Assembly: GCA_016584305.1 (NCBI GenBank)
Contig: JACEEZ010003598.1
Location: 620,886-684,885 of the forward strand
Length of the DNA: 64,000 nt
Direction of reading: 5' to 3'
DNA from: Chionoecetes opilio
Taxonomy: Eukaryota > Arthropoda > Malacostraca > Decapoda > Majidae
In this document: positions 10,687-23,900 of the stretch, in pieces
How the letters are laid out: each line of letters opens with the position of its first letter
Position numbering within the stretch: position 1 is the stretch's first letter
Notes under the pieces: model-generated
The model's database searches: none
Told to the model about the DNA's origin: nothing
What the model saw: the letters and a program-made list of their open reading frames with translations, nothing else
Position numbers and translations under genes: made by a program

Positions 10687-11409
10687 ATGGTTGTTACAAG
10701 AAATTATTCCTACGAACAGACTGAAAACATGGATCGGGCAAACGAGCGAACGACCTGTGATGACGAAAGTGAGCTGAATCAACTTATTGAATCGCTGTCC
10801 GAAGAATCAAAATCACTAGTGAAAGTGCTATCACTAATAATATCTGTTCAACTGACTGATAAACTTTCCAGTGTAATATCAGAACTGAAGGAAAAAGACA
10901 AGCAAATTATTAATCTAGCAAGTGAAATGAACAACCTAAAGGACAAAGTATGTGACCTGGAAACAAGACTCGATAGTGTCGACCAATACGAACGTCGTGA
11001 CACAGTCATCTTCAGTGGCCCCTCACTACCAGCAGAAACTCACATGGAACACACAGCTAGTGTAGTGGTGAACACAATAAAGGACAAATTAAAGATAAAC
11101 ATCAAAGAATCTGATAGTGTCACACATAGGCTTGGTCCACAAAAACAGGAACGAAACAGGCCAATCATCGTTAAACTTATGAACAGAACCCTCAAACAAG
11201 ATCTCATTGGTGCATGCATACAACTGAAACCACAACTGTACATAAAAGAAAGCCTAACTCCTACTCGCAAAAACTTGTTCAACACTATTCTCAACATCAG
11301 AAGACAACATAAAGCAAAATTTCAACAGTGTAACACAAAAGACGGAAAAATAATCATCAAGCTGGGAAACTCCACCCTAAAAAACCAAATTTTTAATGAT
11401 AAACACTGA
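10687..11409 (+). CDS. Non-LTR retrotransposon ORF1 protein
   Basis: A 240-codon frame. The likely true start is the ATG at 10,729 (MDRANERTT), shared with the copy at 33,621. Residues ~40-110 are charged heptad-like sequence (ELKEKDKQIINLASEMNNL) predicted to form a coiled coil. It is followed by DQYERRDTVIFSGPSLP, the usual entry into the RRM-like domain of type II ORF1 proteins, and by a basic C-terminal domain (HRLGPQKQERNRPIIVKL). Such proteins bind element RNA and act as chaperones in the RNP. The C-terminus is shortened by a frameshift near 11,380 relative to the 256-residue copy at 33,621-34,391. The ERRD residues are canonical here but ERGD in copies 2 and 3. Confidence 0.75.
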   Translation: MVVTRNYSYEQTENMDRANERTTCDDESELNQLIESLSEESKSLVKVLSLIISVQLTDKLSSVISELKEKDKQIINLASEMNNLKDKVCDLETRLDSVDQYERRDTVIFSGPSLPAETHMEHTASVVVNTIKDKLKINIKESDSVTHRLGPQKQERNRPIIVKLMNRTLKQDLIGACIQLKPQLYIKESLTPTRKNLFNTILNIRRQHKAKFQQCNTKDGKIIIKLGNSTLKNQIFNDKH

Positions 11410-11539
11410 TGTCCTTCCGGGAGAAATCCCACAAATGATGGGACACCTACCAAAAAAGTGACCCGGCCCAATTCAGCTACAGATAAAAAGTGAAACATAG
11501 ATGACCCCACACACAAACCCTCTCCATGCTACGTACCTT

Positions 11540-11904
11540 CCTACATTTTTTAGTGTCGTCTCTGTCATCACTGTTTCATAGATGATACTGCTACAGCGTT
11601 ACCTTATACTATACTTACTACATCGCTACATGCTTTTGCTGACATCTATATCATTACTATTGTTTCCTTTGTTATCATCGCTCCCCACTACCACAACTAC
11701 TGGTAATGTACTATCATCACTATTTTTACTATTGTCATCGCCCCTACCACTACTACGGTAAGTACTCCATCACTACTACTGTTACTTTTTACACGCTACC
11801 ACACTACTGTACTACTCACTACTATGTTAAATTTTTATCATCGCTCCCCACCCCTACTACTGTACTCCCACACTACTACTATTATTGTTTTAAGCCCACG
11901 CCCC
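11540..11904 (+). repeat. ACT-rich ~50-bp minisatellite, copy 1 left
   Basis: Imperfect units of the kind CATCACTACTACTGTTA..TATCATCGCTACCACTAC. It degrades into C- and G-runs at about 11,895-11,930, where the GC-rich block starts. Confidence 0.75.
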
Positions 11905-14900
11905 CCTACTCCGAAGGGGGGGGGGAAATTTGCCGTACGGGGGTCAACGGGGGGGTTTTAATGTAGCTCCTTTTTTACCCCCCCCCAAAACCCGCAAAGG
12001 TTTCTTTTCCAATCGGTCGCTGGCGGGGCATGAAAAAATAACCCTGGCCCCCCTCCCTGTGGGGGCCGGGTAGGGCGCATCCCCAAGTTCATAGAAGGTA
12101 AGGGGGGGTCCCCTTTCGTGTCGTCGGAGATACGGGGATTGGATCCCCAGGCAGAAAAGCCTGGGCTATGCCGGGGCGACCCCCCCTTCCCCCCTTTGAG
12201 TCCCGGGCTTGAACAGGTCCCCCGGGGGCCCTTAAATCCCCGCCTTATATGCATTTGTTAACGGAAAAATCCCCACTGTGCTCCCCTTTCAAAACCTGTA
12301 GTGGTCCCCCAGAGGTCCAAAGGCCCCTGTGTGGGTGCCTGTAATCCCCCAGGGGTTCCGAGGGGGAAACCCCGGGGAAGCCCCAAGGAGGTATCTAGAG
12401 GGCTTCGTAGTCGGTAGAGTTTCCAACTCGGCCCACGCCCCCCCCCCTAGTGCCTGGCCCAGCGCCCGTGGCTCCCCAAGGGCCCTGAAGAGAGGGGGGC
12501 AGCCTCCCCTGCTCCGGGGACCTGGGGGGGCCCCTCGGCGGGGCACGCCAGGACGGGGGCCGGAAACGGGGGTAGTGTATCCGTAGAGTTTCCTTTTGCC
12601 AGCCTTTGCTCGGCAGCCTAAGGCACGCGTGAAACTTCACGCGGAGTTCCCCTACGTTTTCCTTTTACTCGCCCGTTACTCACGACTCGCGTGAGGTTTA
12701 TGCTGCAGTTTTTCCCCCTGCATAATATACATCACATTCGCACACAGTGTCAAGTATTAACGCCCCCAAACCCGCGTGAGGTACTGTCCTGTTCCCCTTC
12801 TGGGGGGGCGAGGGAGCTCACCGCTAAACTCTAACGTGAGCCCCTTGTCCTATGGGACTCTCCTTTTTTAAGGCCCAAACTTTCTCCCCTCTTGGCGCTG
12901 ATAAGTTTGTTCCCTCAGCAAAACCCCCTTTTTGTTTTCCCCTCTCTCACTTCCCCCCCTTTTCTTCTGCCTTCTCCCCATTTATCCTTCGTTCCCCCTT
13001 TCCTCATTCCTCTAACCCCCGCCCACATTACCCCCATCCACGAAGACGCCGTCCTGGGTGTGCTTGGCCCTGTCGCGTCAATGCCTGAAATTTAAAAGCG
13101 AAGGGCAGAGGGGCTGGGGGCTGGGGATTACGGGGCGAGGCACCCCCTGGAAAGGGGGATGTCGAAGAAAGGGGTGGGGGGATGGGGAGGCCGGTGTAGG
13201 GCTTTGCACCCGCCCCATAAACGTGCGGCCCCCCGCGTTGTGACATAACAGACTGGTAACTTTGGGGAATGGGGACAACTGTGAAAAGGGCCCATCCATT
13301 TCGGGTGAAGCTTGGAGGACGCAGGTAAGGGGGGTCGTCACCAAAAATGCGCACCCAAAAATAAAAAGGGTTTATGACGGCTGGGCTGGAGGGGGGTGGA
13401 CGTGCACAACGCGCGTGCCCCCTAAGTCCGTCACGGAGCGCGGAAAGTTATTCGCCCCATGGGCCCCCCCGGGGGGTCCGTTCCTAAGCAGGAATGTGGC
13501 GGTAGCGGGAAGAGGCCCCACTCTGCCGAAGAGATTTAAAGGGGCAAAAAACCGTGCGGTTCGCCAGGCGGTGTGTTGGGGGGTGTGGGCTGAAGAACGA
13601 CTTTCCCCGCCCAACGGAGGGGATCATCCCCCTTTACTGCGTGGGGGAAAATCTCCCACGTTCTATGCGAGCGCTCCACAATCCCAAATACCTTGAGGGG
13701 GGTAGGGTGACGTGCGAACCATAAAAAACAGCCCTAGGAGTTGGAGCTGGGCCCCACACGATACGGGAATTCCCGTCCTCGGTCCGAGAAAATTTCCTGC
13801 GGGGAAACCCAAAAGACAGACCGACACGGCCCCATCAGAACTTATTTTTTCCCTTTGGCCCTTGCTCCCCTCGAAGTATATTCCTCTAAGGAACGGCCCA
13901 CGTATGGGCAGGGGGTCTTCCGTTTAAGAACGTACCACTGGGACTGTGGTTGTCCGTGAAGATGTGGAAATTGTGCAAAGCAAATAGGGGGGAATTTCCG
14001 TGTGCCCGACGAAGCGAGACATTCCTTTCTTTGCCGCATAGTTTTTTCAAAAAATGGTTAGAGTCGGCCTTATAGGCGATGACTCTTTTCCTTATTTCAT
14101 GAGTCGGCAAAGGGCGCACCCCGGCCCGAATTGGCATCCTATTTAGCGAAGGGGAGCTCGAAATTTGGGAAAACAGTGACAGGGGGTTTCGTCAGTGCCG
14201 TTTAAGATCCGAAAGGCTGCCTCACATTGTGGGCCCAAAAGGTTTTCTTTGGCCCTAAAAGTAAGTGAAGCGGGCTCGGGTTGAGAAGTTTCTAAGTACC
14301 GCCCGGGGAGGGGCCATAACCAGAAAAAGACTGCAATTGCTATAGTTGGTTGGGGTCGAGAGGTCGATACGCCGTTCTTTCGGGGCCGGATACTCTCCAA
14401 AGAGAAACCCGGGGCAAGAAACGCCCTTTCCGGTGCCAGGGGCATTTTGTGGGTTCAGTTCAAACCGGCGCCCGTAGTGTCAAGACCCCAAAGTAGGGGG
14501 TAGATGTTCTCCCCAATGCGAGAATACTATTTTTGGCGTCGAGGTAAAAAACATTACCCATTCAAACCCTTCAAAACTTGGTCCTTGAGTTGGAGCTGTG
14601 GCCCGGGCCGTTTCATAGGCCAATGCCCACGTTTGCTCAAAAAACCCTCAAAACGGTGCGGAACGCCGTCTTTGTCGGTCGCCTTCGCGAATTGGGGTTT
14701 TTCCGTACCCACCGTAGGGGAGGTCGGAAAACCGGCCCACCGTGTGTGCTTCTGAGGGTCATCGGTGCCGGGGCGGGGTGGGCGTCTTTTATGGCACGTT
14801 TTTAAGCGCCCGGAATCAAGGCAGAACCCCGGGATCTGTCCTTGGGGTGGTCATCATAAAACCCCTGCGGGCCGCAGCCTGTGGGGGGGGGCCCGGATTA

Positions 14901-17265
14901 GCTTGGTGAAGCATTTTTTCTGAAATTTTTCGTCTTTTTTCCCCCAAAACCCTGCTGCATGTGTCTTGCCATGCTCGGGGTCCCCGGGTAAACCCAGGGG
15001 AAACCCCAGGGGCAGGTGTCTAGCAGGGCGTCTAGTAGGTGTTAGTAGGGGGTCGTAGTCGCGTCGTTACCCCCCCCCCCTGTCGGCCCCTAATGCCCCG
15101 CCCAATGCCATGGTCCCCGAGGGCCCTGAAAAGGCCACAGGGCAGGAGTGTGGTAGGACGTCGTGGCATCGTAGAGTTGCACGACCTACCCCCGGGGGCA
15201 AAGCGGAGCGCTCCTTCGTCGCCTTGTGTGGCCTGTGGAGCCTGTGGCCCCCGGAGAAAGCCACAGGGGCGGCTGTTTTTGAAAAACGTCATGGCCTCGT
15301 AATTGCACTTTCCGCCCCCCGGGGCAACGAAGAGCGCCACTGTTTCCCCCCCCCGGGCCCCCTCATCCAGGGCAACAGGGGAAGCACAGGGGCAGACGGA
15401 ACGCGGACGGTGGGGCGGTGTTGGGCCCGGCAGTGTGGGATCAAAACTTGAGCGCAGTAGGCATCCCAAAGATGCGTCTCAAAGAGGTTGGCCAAAAAGG
15501 CTCGGTGAACTCGAAGGTTGTGATGCAATCGTGGGTCGGTCGCCGGGAGTCCTCGGGGGCGACCTTTGCGATCCATTTGGGGGGGGGGAACCGTGGGGGG
15601 AGAAATTAGCCAACCCCACATATATATCCCAAAAATATTTATTATATTATATATATTATATATATAATTAAAAATATATATAGTAATATATATTATATAT
15701 AAATAAATATATATATATAAATATATATCACTCGTGGGAACCTTTTGGGAAAGGGGAAGCAATTTTTACCGCGGTCTTCACCCTACGAGATTGAAAAGAA
15801 CACAATTTACACCCTGCCTCCAGGAACTGAAAATATATGACATGACAGGCAGACATGAAGGGCCCCAAGGGGGACGGAGGGGCCCCGGGAATTCCATGTC
15901 CTGGGCACAGGGCCGTGAATCGATGCCCTTTTTTTTCCCCCTCGGGGCTACAGGGCCTGAACTTTGGCGAACCAGGTCGAACCCCCCGGGGGCTGAAGGT
16001 AAGGGCATTTTGCTCCCTGTCCTCTTTTGCCAAGAACCCCTGGGGGGATTATCAGAGGACGCCCTCCTCGACCCCCGAAAGGGAAATGGGTGGGGGAAAC
16101 GCCATTGTCAGCCCCACGGCCTCTCCCACCCACTACCAACCAAACGCGGGGAGGACCTTAAAAAAATTTTCCTTCAGGTCTTTGACCCCCCACCTGATAT
16201 GCCCCGCGTTCCGGGCGCGGAAGTTTTGTCAAGAACGGGTGCTGCGTATCCCCCCCGCCGGGTACGTTTAAACCCGCAGGGCCTACAGGGCCTGACTCGT
16301 GCCAGGAGTCAGGGGGCATCCCCGGGGAAAATAAGTAGGGATCGTGATCGGTCGTGGGCCCGGTACTAATTAAACCCGCCACCCCCACCGGTGCTGATAT
16401 ACATGTCCCTGGAGGGAGGGTTAATTTTCCTTCCTCTTACGACCGAGGGCGTGGGGCCCGGTACTTATCCCCCCCCCAGGGACGCAGGAGCCGATTAAAA
16501 TTTCCTTTCCCCTTTAGACCGAAGTTTTCCTCCCCTAAATTTTTAGTCCTTTACGCTCAGGCACTCCATAGGAACTTCCCCGTTCCCTAAAGAACCCACC
16601 TATTTACCGGGTCACACGGGAGCCCGCCCAGCCGCGGCCGTCACTCGCCGCACTGACCATATGATCCCCGGTTTTCGTCGTCACTTTAACTTTAACTCTC
16701 TTCGGTGGTGGGAATCTCGTCCTGGCCTCACACACCCCACACGCTTCTAATGCATGTGCGCTCCTATCTCCAGAGGTGGGGGATAGCGAACTCGAGCGAC
16801 AAGCGATACTATAACTGACGACTAAACAAAAGTATTACGGGTGCAAAGCGCATAGTTAAGATAAAAATGAATAATTAAATACCCTGTTTTATGTGCCAAT
16901 GAGTTTTTTAGGGGCATAGTAACGCAAAGCTAAACTTTGGTACGCAGTTCGCTGCGTCCACCGTTTAGAATTTTAATTTTTTTTTTTTTAATTTTATTTT
17001 TACCAGTATCGTTATGGAACCAAAAATTTACCGGTATCGGGATCATACTAAACCAAAAAAAATAAAATTATCGAGTATCGTTATCGCCCTACCAAAAATT
17101 AAAACGGGATCGTTATCGCACTCCAACATTTTACGCGCCCACCCCTATTATCTCTTCTATCTGAGCTAACCTGCCCGCCACTAGATTTGGGTCCCTTTCA
17201 TGGGGGGCCGGCCCCCCCCCCAAAAAAAGGGTTTTGGGGGCCCAAACCCGGGGCCCCCCCCAAAA
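11905..17265. other. GC-rich, homopolymer-laden block of doubtful quality
   Basis: Base composition jumps to strongly GC-rich with many runs of 5-10 G or C. Both borders are homopolymer tangles (about 11,897-11,990 and 17,205-17,265). The many overlapping ORFs on both strands (for example 13,262-13,696 and 15,734-16,369) have no recognisable motif and simply reflect stop-poor GC-rich sequence. A TA-rich tract lies at 15,618-15,730, and AT-rich sequence with ACCGGTATCG-like words at 16,975-17,110. The block separates two ORF1 remnants of the same element family. It may be a real insertion of GC-rich repeats or low-quality consensus. Confidence 0.5.
15618..15730. repeat. TA-rich microsatellite
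   Basis: ATATAT/TTATAT tract inside the GC-rich block. Confidence 0.85.
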
Positions 17266-17269
17266 TCAC

Positions 17270-17950
17270 TAGCAAGTGAAATGAAACAAACCTAAAGGGA
17301 ACAAAGTAATGTGACCTGGAACAAGACTCGATAAGTGTCGACCATACGCGTCGTGACACAAACAACGTCATCTTCAGGTGGCCCCTCACTACCAGCAGAA
17401 ACTCAATGGACCACAGCTTGCTAGTGGTAGTGGTGAACATCAATAAAAAAGGAACAAATTAAAAAAGATAAACATCAGAATCTTGATATCAGTGTCACAC
17501 ATTAGGCTTGGTCCACAAAAAACAGAACGAAACTAGGCCAATGCAATTCCATCGGGGGGATTAACTTATGGACAAACCCTCAAACAAGATCTCACTTGGT
17601 GCATGCCTAACACAACTGCAAACCACAAACTTGTACATAAACGAAAGCGCTAACTCCTACTCGCAAAACTTGTTCAACAAAACACTATTCCCTTCTCAAC
17701 ATCAGAAGAGACAACGTAAGCAAAATTTCAACAAACAGTGTTAACGCATAAGACGTAACAATAAAATCATCAAGCTAACGAAAACTCCAACCCACCCTAA
17801 AAAAAAACACTCAATTATTTAATGATAAATTCACTGATGTCCTTCCTGGAGAAATACCACAAAATGATGACAACCTACCCATCAAAGGTGTAGCCCAGGC
17901 CAATTCAGCTAGACGATAACAAGTTAAACAATAGATGACACAACAAACAC
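17270..17950 (+). pseudogene. ORF1 remnant (noisy)
   Basis: It aligns with 33,815-34,395 (ORF1, from the coiled-coil end to the C-terminus), but with a small insertion every 15-30 bases, so no long frame survives. It enters abruptly from a C/G homopolymer run at 17,265. The error style (duplicated short words such as AACAAC and ATTA) looks like uncorrected long-read sequence. Confidence 0.7.
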
Positions 17951-17989
17951 AAACAACAAGCCATCTCCATTGCTACTGAATTAACAACT

Positions 17990-19960
17990 TCGCTACATTA
18001 TTAGTGTCGTCTCTGTCATCTACTGTGTCATTAGATGATTACTGCTAAACCAGCGTTACCCCTCTATTTTTACTTTACTCTACTTATAACTATTAATCTA
18101 CTAACCATCGCTACTACTTGCTTTTTGCTGACATCTATAAATCTTAACTTAAATTGTTTTCCTTTCCCCTTCCCCCATCCGTTGTTTATCACATCGCTAA
18201 TTACCCACCGACCTAACTACCACAAACTACTGTAATGTACTATCATCACACTACTAATGTTACTATTGTCATCGCTAAAACCACTACCCACTAACTACTG
18301 GTAATGTACCTTACATCCACTACTACTGTTACCTGTTATCATCGCTAACCGACTACTACTGGACTAACCATCACTACTCCTGTTATGTTATCATCGATCG
18401 CTACCGCTACCACTTATACTTCTACTGTACTACCATCACTAACTACTATTAATTGTTATCACAATCGCTAACTACCCTACTATGTCACTATACCATCACT
18501 ACTATACTTAATGTTATCACGCTACAACTGCACAAAAATACCACCTACCACTGTACTAAGACCCATAACTACCTACTAACTAACTGTTACTATTGTCATC
18601 CGCTAGCGCTAACACTAACCAATACTACTGGTAATGTACTAAACTCATCACTACTACTGTTTACTGTTATCATCGGCTACCACTAATACTGTACTAACCA
18701 TCACTACTTACTGTTAATGTTTATCATCGCTAAAAACCCACTACCCACTGTACTACTATACGCATCACTACTACTGTTATACTAACTATTGGTCATCCCC
18801 CTCGCTACCCCCACTACCACTACTACTGTAATGTACTATAAACCGATCACCACTACTACTGTTACTAGCTCTGTTATCATCGTTAAACACCACTACTATA
18901 TATCTGTACTAAACCATCACTACTACTGTTAAATGTTATCTTCGCTACCTACTAAACCACTGTACTAAAAAACCATCATCACTAACTCTTGTTCCTATTG
19001 GTCATCGCTATTAGTAAAACCAACTACCTACTACCACCGGTAATGTACTACCATCACTACTTTACTGGTTACTGTTTATCATCATCGCTAACCACTACTA
19101 CCTGTACTAACCTCACTACTAAATACTGTTAATTGTTTATCATCGCTTACCACTCTATTACGTCGCTAACATCACTACTACTAATTAATTTGTTATCATC
19201 GCTAATAGTACCACTACTATTGTACAAAATACCATCACCTACTTACTGTTAAAGGTATCAAATCGCTACCACTACCCAACTGTAAACTAACCAATAACTA
19301 CTACTGTTTACATTGGTCATCGCTATAACCCACTACCACTACTACTGGTTAATGTACTACCATTCACTACTACTTGTTACTTACTGGTTATCACATCATC
19401 GCTACCCACTACCACTGTAACTAACCATCACTCTACTAACTACTGTTACTGTTATCTTCCGCTACCACTACTACTGTACTACCATCACTCACTACTACTG
19501 TTATACTGTTATCAATCGCTAACCACTACTTCTACTACTACTGTAACTACTACTATACTAACCATCACTACTACTGTTACTATTGTCATCGCACCACTAC
19601 TACTGTACTGCTAACTAACTGCTAAATAAACATCACTACTACTGTTACTGTTTCATCGCTACCACTACCACTTAACTAAACTGGGTAATTATCCCACACA
19701 CTTACTACTGTTAGCTATTGTCTCGTTACCAATCTACCCACTACTAATAACTACTACTGGTAATGTACTACCTACCCATCGACTACTTAAACTGATACTA
19801 CGTTACTATTGTCATCGGGTCTTACCAACTAAACCACTACTACTGGTAATGTACTAACCATCATTAACTAATGTCTGTTTATCCCATCCGCTACCCCACT
19901 AAACTATACTACTGTACTTAAACGCATCGCCTACTACTATTAGCTTATCATCGCCATTAT
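17990..19960 (+). repeat. ~50-bp ACT-rich minisatellite, copy 1 right
   Basis: About 2 kb of diverged units built on CTACTACTGTTACTGTTATC and ATCGCTACCACTACTACTGT. It lies between ORF1 and the endonuclease region in all three element copies. It is the longest of the three arrays. Confidence 0.85.
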
Positions 19961-20150
19961 TATTGTTGTTGTTTATTATTATTTTATTATTATATTATTA
20001 ATTATTATTATTAATTATATTATTATTATTCAATATTTTTTGTTACTAATTATCATTATAATTATATTTTGTTATTGATTAATATCATTATTTTTTTTAT
20101 TTTATATTTATTATTATTAGTTATTTATTATTAATTATTATTACTTGGAA
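19961..20150. repeat. (TTA)n microsatellite
   Basis: ATT/TTA trinucleotide tract following the minisatellite, shared with 41,640-41,840 and 55,490-55,670. Confidence 0.9.
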
Positions 20151-20189
20151 CTACTTCTACTTATTGGTTATTCATTAATACTTCCCCAC

Positions 20190-23100
20190 TAATCATATCG
20201 CATATGATTTAGTTTTCTAAAAAATCGCTATTTATTGCATTTGCACTGAAAATTAACCATTTTTTTCTTCCTTCTCTTTTTTCCCTCTTTTCCCTCTTCT
20301 CCTGGCAAAAAATGAAAAAAATTATTATTGACATTATCTCTCTGCGCATGAGTGAGGGCGTGGTTTTTGCACCTGGCGCAGGTTGGAAAAAAATTTATAT
20401 TCCCTTCTCTTCAATTCCTTCTCTTTTTTTTTTGTTATTAATTTACTACCCATTAAATCATTTTTTTTATAATTCCTTTTATCCCTCCTATCTTTACCAC
20501 CATGTCGAAAACTTATTTCATTCCCTCTCTGTTCAACTGAAACTTGATGATGAATTCTCCAATTCAAATTGACAGGGTGGACATTGCCCTGCAAATTAGT
20601 AATAAATGTATGGGCACTCTGGCTTTTAAAAAAATGCACTCTCGAAATAATTATGAGACCTCACATCATTCAACAATTTCAAAAACTACTTCCAGAGGTT
20701 TTTTTTTTTTGTTTTTTCTTCTTCAAACAACTCAAGACATCATACATATAAACTCCAGATCGTTATTATACCAAAACTTAGAAAGCATTCAGGGTCCTTT
20801 GGGGATGGTATTACGTTATTTAATTAGAAAAAACTGTTCCCAGATATAACATTGCAATTTCCTTGAAACCCTGGCGCACGGAAAGCAATAAGCATCTATT
20901 TGAATTTACAGTATAACCACTCACTCCCATCATCCTCATACATAAGAAAAACCTGGCCACGGGAGGTGTCTTCTCCATTTTTTGTGTCAGATAACTAAAT
21001 TCAGCACAACAAATTATATCTAACTCTAGTTTAATGATGGACAGAGGGGAAATAAATACAGTTAAAAAATAACCAGTATTCTTTCTATTGAACTTTCTCT
21101 CTTTGAGATTTTTTTTCTCGCTATAAAATCCAGACCAAGAATAAGCATTTAGTATAGTTTAGCCGTAGACCCAATTTTTCCCTCAAAAAGAAAGGGTCTG
21201 ACAATAATTGAATGCATTTTTAGTGACAAGGCAATTAAATAACAAAATCATTTTATAATTGGGGATTCAATATAAATTTACTCGAACACGAACCCCACGC
21301 ACCAACAAACAATTTTCCTAATTTCCTTCAAGCATTCAAACTTTAAATTTTACCTCCACACATAATTGCCACTAGAACCTTACCAGATTTTCGCCAGATA
21401 GTGAAAATTTTAAGAAGCGCACCATCCCTTCTTGACCAATATATACCAAATTTTCTAAGGAACCTTTCACTTACAGGAATAATTACACTTTCCCTATATC
21501 TCTGGACCATCTACTGATTTTTGTCCTTTCCTGAACATATCAGTCCGCTTCCTTAGCAATAAACTACATAAAATTAATTCAGAAAAACTCAAAAACCCCT
21601 GAAACAAGCAACTTTTTCTTTTTTTTTTTTTTCCCATTAAACTAAACATACCTGGCTTGGGACAATCTTTTTCCCCTTCTTTTCTCCTCAACTGAATGTC
21701 GATTTAATAAAAAAAAAACTCATGCATTCTTATTCTTAAAAAAATTGAATGATTCAACTCACAATGGAATCTTCCCCAATAAAAAAAAACCAAAATTTGT
21801 TTCCCCCGAAAAGACTAAAAAAACCCTTGGATAACTACAATCAGTAATTAAGTATCAATAAAAATAAAAAACAATTTGATATAAATGTATTATAAAATTG
21901 GATGCAATATTCCGAAGCTTTATATTATAAGGAATACCCGTAACCCACTTAAAACAGTCTGATAAAAAAAAGAGCCAAAAAATCCCTCTCCCTCACACTA
22001 TATATGAATATTTTTTTTTTATATTTTTAAACCAAATTTTTAAAAAATGAGACTAAAGAATATGGAATGCCGGTCAAACAACCAACTTAAAAATAATCAT
22101 AAAAAAACATTACCTTAACTACATTTCCCTTAATTAACAAACTAGCTTAGAGAGCCCCTCAGAAATATCGGAGGCATTCCGATGAATACCTAAACGTTCA
22201 TATAGCTCCCTCCAAAACTAGATCCAAAACATTCCACCATCCTTCTATTGAGGCCACACAGCTTCTACGGGGGACCTACCCCAGCATCTATATGGCCCAG
22301 TTTCCTCTTGTTCTTTTCTTTCTTTCCACAAGATGTTACTACTTCATATCCAAATCCCTAAAGAACAAAAAGGGGTAATACCCACACGAATTTTCCAGTC
22401 GTCATTAATTAAAAGAAAGATTTCCAAAAACAATGGCCATAAAAAACGACCATTTCCGCTTATTGGTTTAATCACTCTGTGAAAAGGAGTATTTCCCCTC
22501 CTCCACAATGCTGAAACACGCACCCAGGTAAGTCTCCTATCCCATAAAAGATGGCACAAAAGACAACATCCGCTACTAAACTACAGACCAATAATCATTG
22601 CTCCAATACATTCTCAAACAAAATCTTTGGGAGGGGGGGGAAACTTAATGGAAAACACATTTTAACCCAGTTTCCTTGCATATATTCTCCATAATTCACC
22701 TGAACAATTTGGTTTTCGCCCGACCAAGGTTTGAGCACATTTGATGCGTTGCAAAAAATTTCCTCCTCCTCCTGAACAAATTTACGTGACCACTAGATTT
22801 CACAATATCTCTCCCTACTAAGCATTTTCGTTGATTTTTTTTTTTCTAAAGCATAATTTGATACGGTTAGAGAACACGACATTCTATTACTAAAACTAAC
22901 ACATTATGGATCCGTGGCATCAAATTCATGACTGGTGTTTAAAAAAAAAAGATTATCTCACTAAAACAGAACCCAGTCTATAAAAATTTTCCATTTTTCA
23001 AAATCATTTTATCAAATTTTTATTTCAACACCGCAGAAAAGACAAAAATAAAATATATGGAGTTTCACAGGGTAGTGTTTTAAGGAGAAACCGATTCTAT

Positions 23101-23900
23101 TTCTAATAGCTATAATGACCTTTCCTCACATATTCGCCAGCTCTCACATTCAAACACTCGCCTTAAAAAAACATGCTTCTTTGCCGCCGATGACTACCTT
23201 TTTTTTTTGCTACCTTTTAATTCCTTTATTTCTGGAAATGATACTAATTAAATCATGTTTGAAATGGCGAAACCCCTCTAACCTAAAAATCTTCCATGAT
23301 ATGGTGTGTTTGCCAATAGATTAAACCGTAAGTAAACTCTAGATAAAACTTTTTACAAACCCATGTTATTGCAACACTAAAAAAAAAAAAAAAACAGACA
23401 CAAAACAATATTATTAAACCATCCTCTGAAATATAACAATTATACATAAAATCAACCAAACAACATAAATTATTGGGAGTGACAATTTGGACGAAGCCCT
23501 AATCTTTTAAAAAAAAACCCATAGATATCCAAACTTGTCTGACACTAATCTAGGATTGTTCACTATTTTATAAAATCAAGTAGAGGACCCCTCATGCAAG
23601 ACGTATTAAGAATACTTTCAATGCCCGAAGATAGTAATACCACATCTAACATCTACAAATACTGTGTCCCTATCTGGTGTAATTAACTGACCCTACACAT
23701 CTCAAATACCTACAACATCTTCCTATCCTATCTTAACCCTTTATTTTTTCGGATAGACAAAAGAAATTTTATTTAGAATTATTTAACAAAAAGTGATTAT
23801 TTTTGCTCACCACACAAATTTTATTTAAAGAAAACTAAGTGTCCTTAAAATTGTTCGACGATTCGACCTTAGCAAATTACATAAGCACTACACATGTACA
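20190..23900 (+). pseudogene. Endonuclease-RT region of CR1-like element (copy 1)
   Basis: Parallel to 41,860-44,960 and 55,690-58,457. Shifting frames give APE-type endonuclease traces (the GDFNI-type motif near 21,258, degenerate) and reverse-transcriptase traces: a PEQFGF-like motif near 22,700, a block with TYG..FDTVR-like sequence near 22,850-22,880, and an AADD remnant of the catalytic motif near 23,180. Dense indels make it untranslatable as it stands. It would encode the enzyme that nicks target DNA and reverse-transcribes element RNA. Confidence 0.65.

Noticed and set aside
11905..17265. Many 60-210-codon ORFs on both strands of the GC-rich block
   Set aside because: Stop-poor GC-rich sequence of doubtful quality. 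ORFs overlap in all frames and show no motif.
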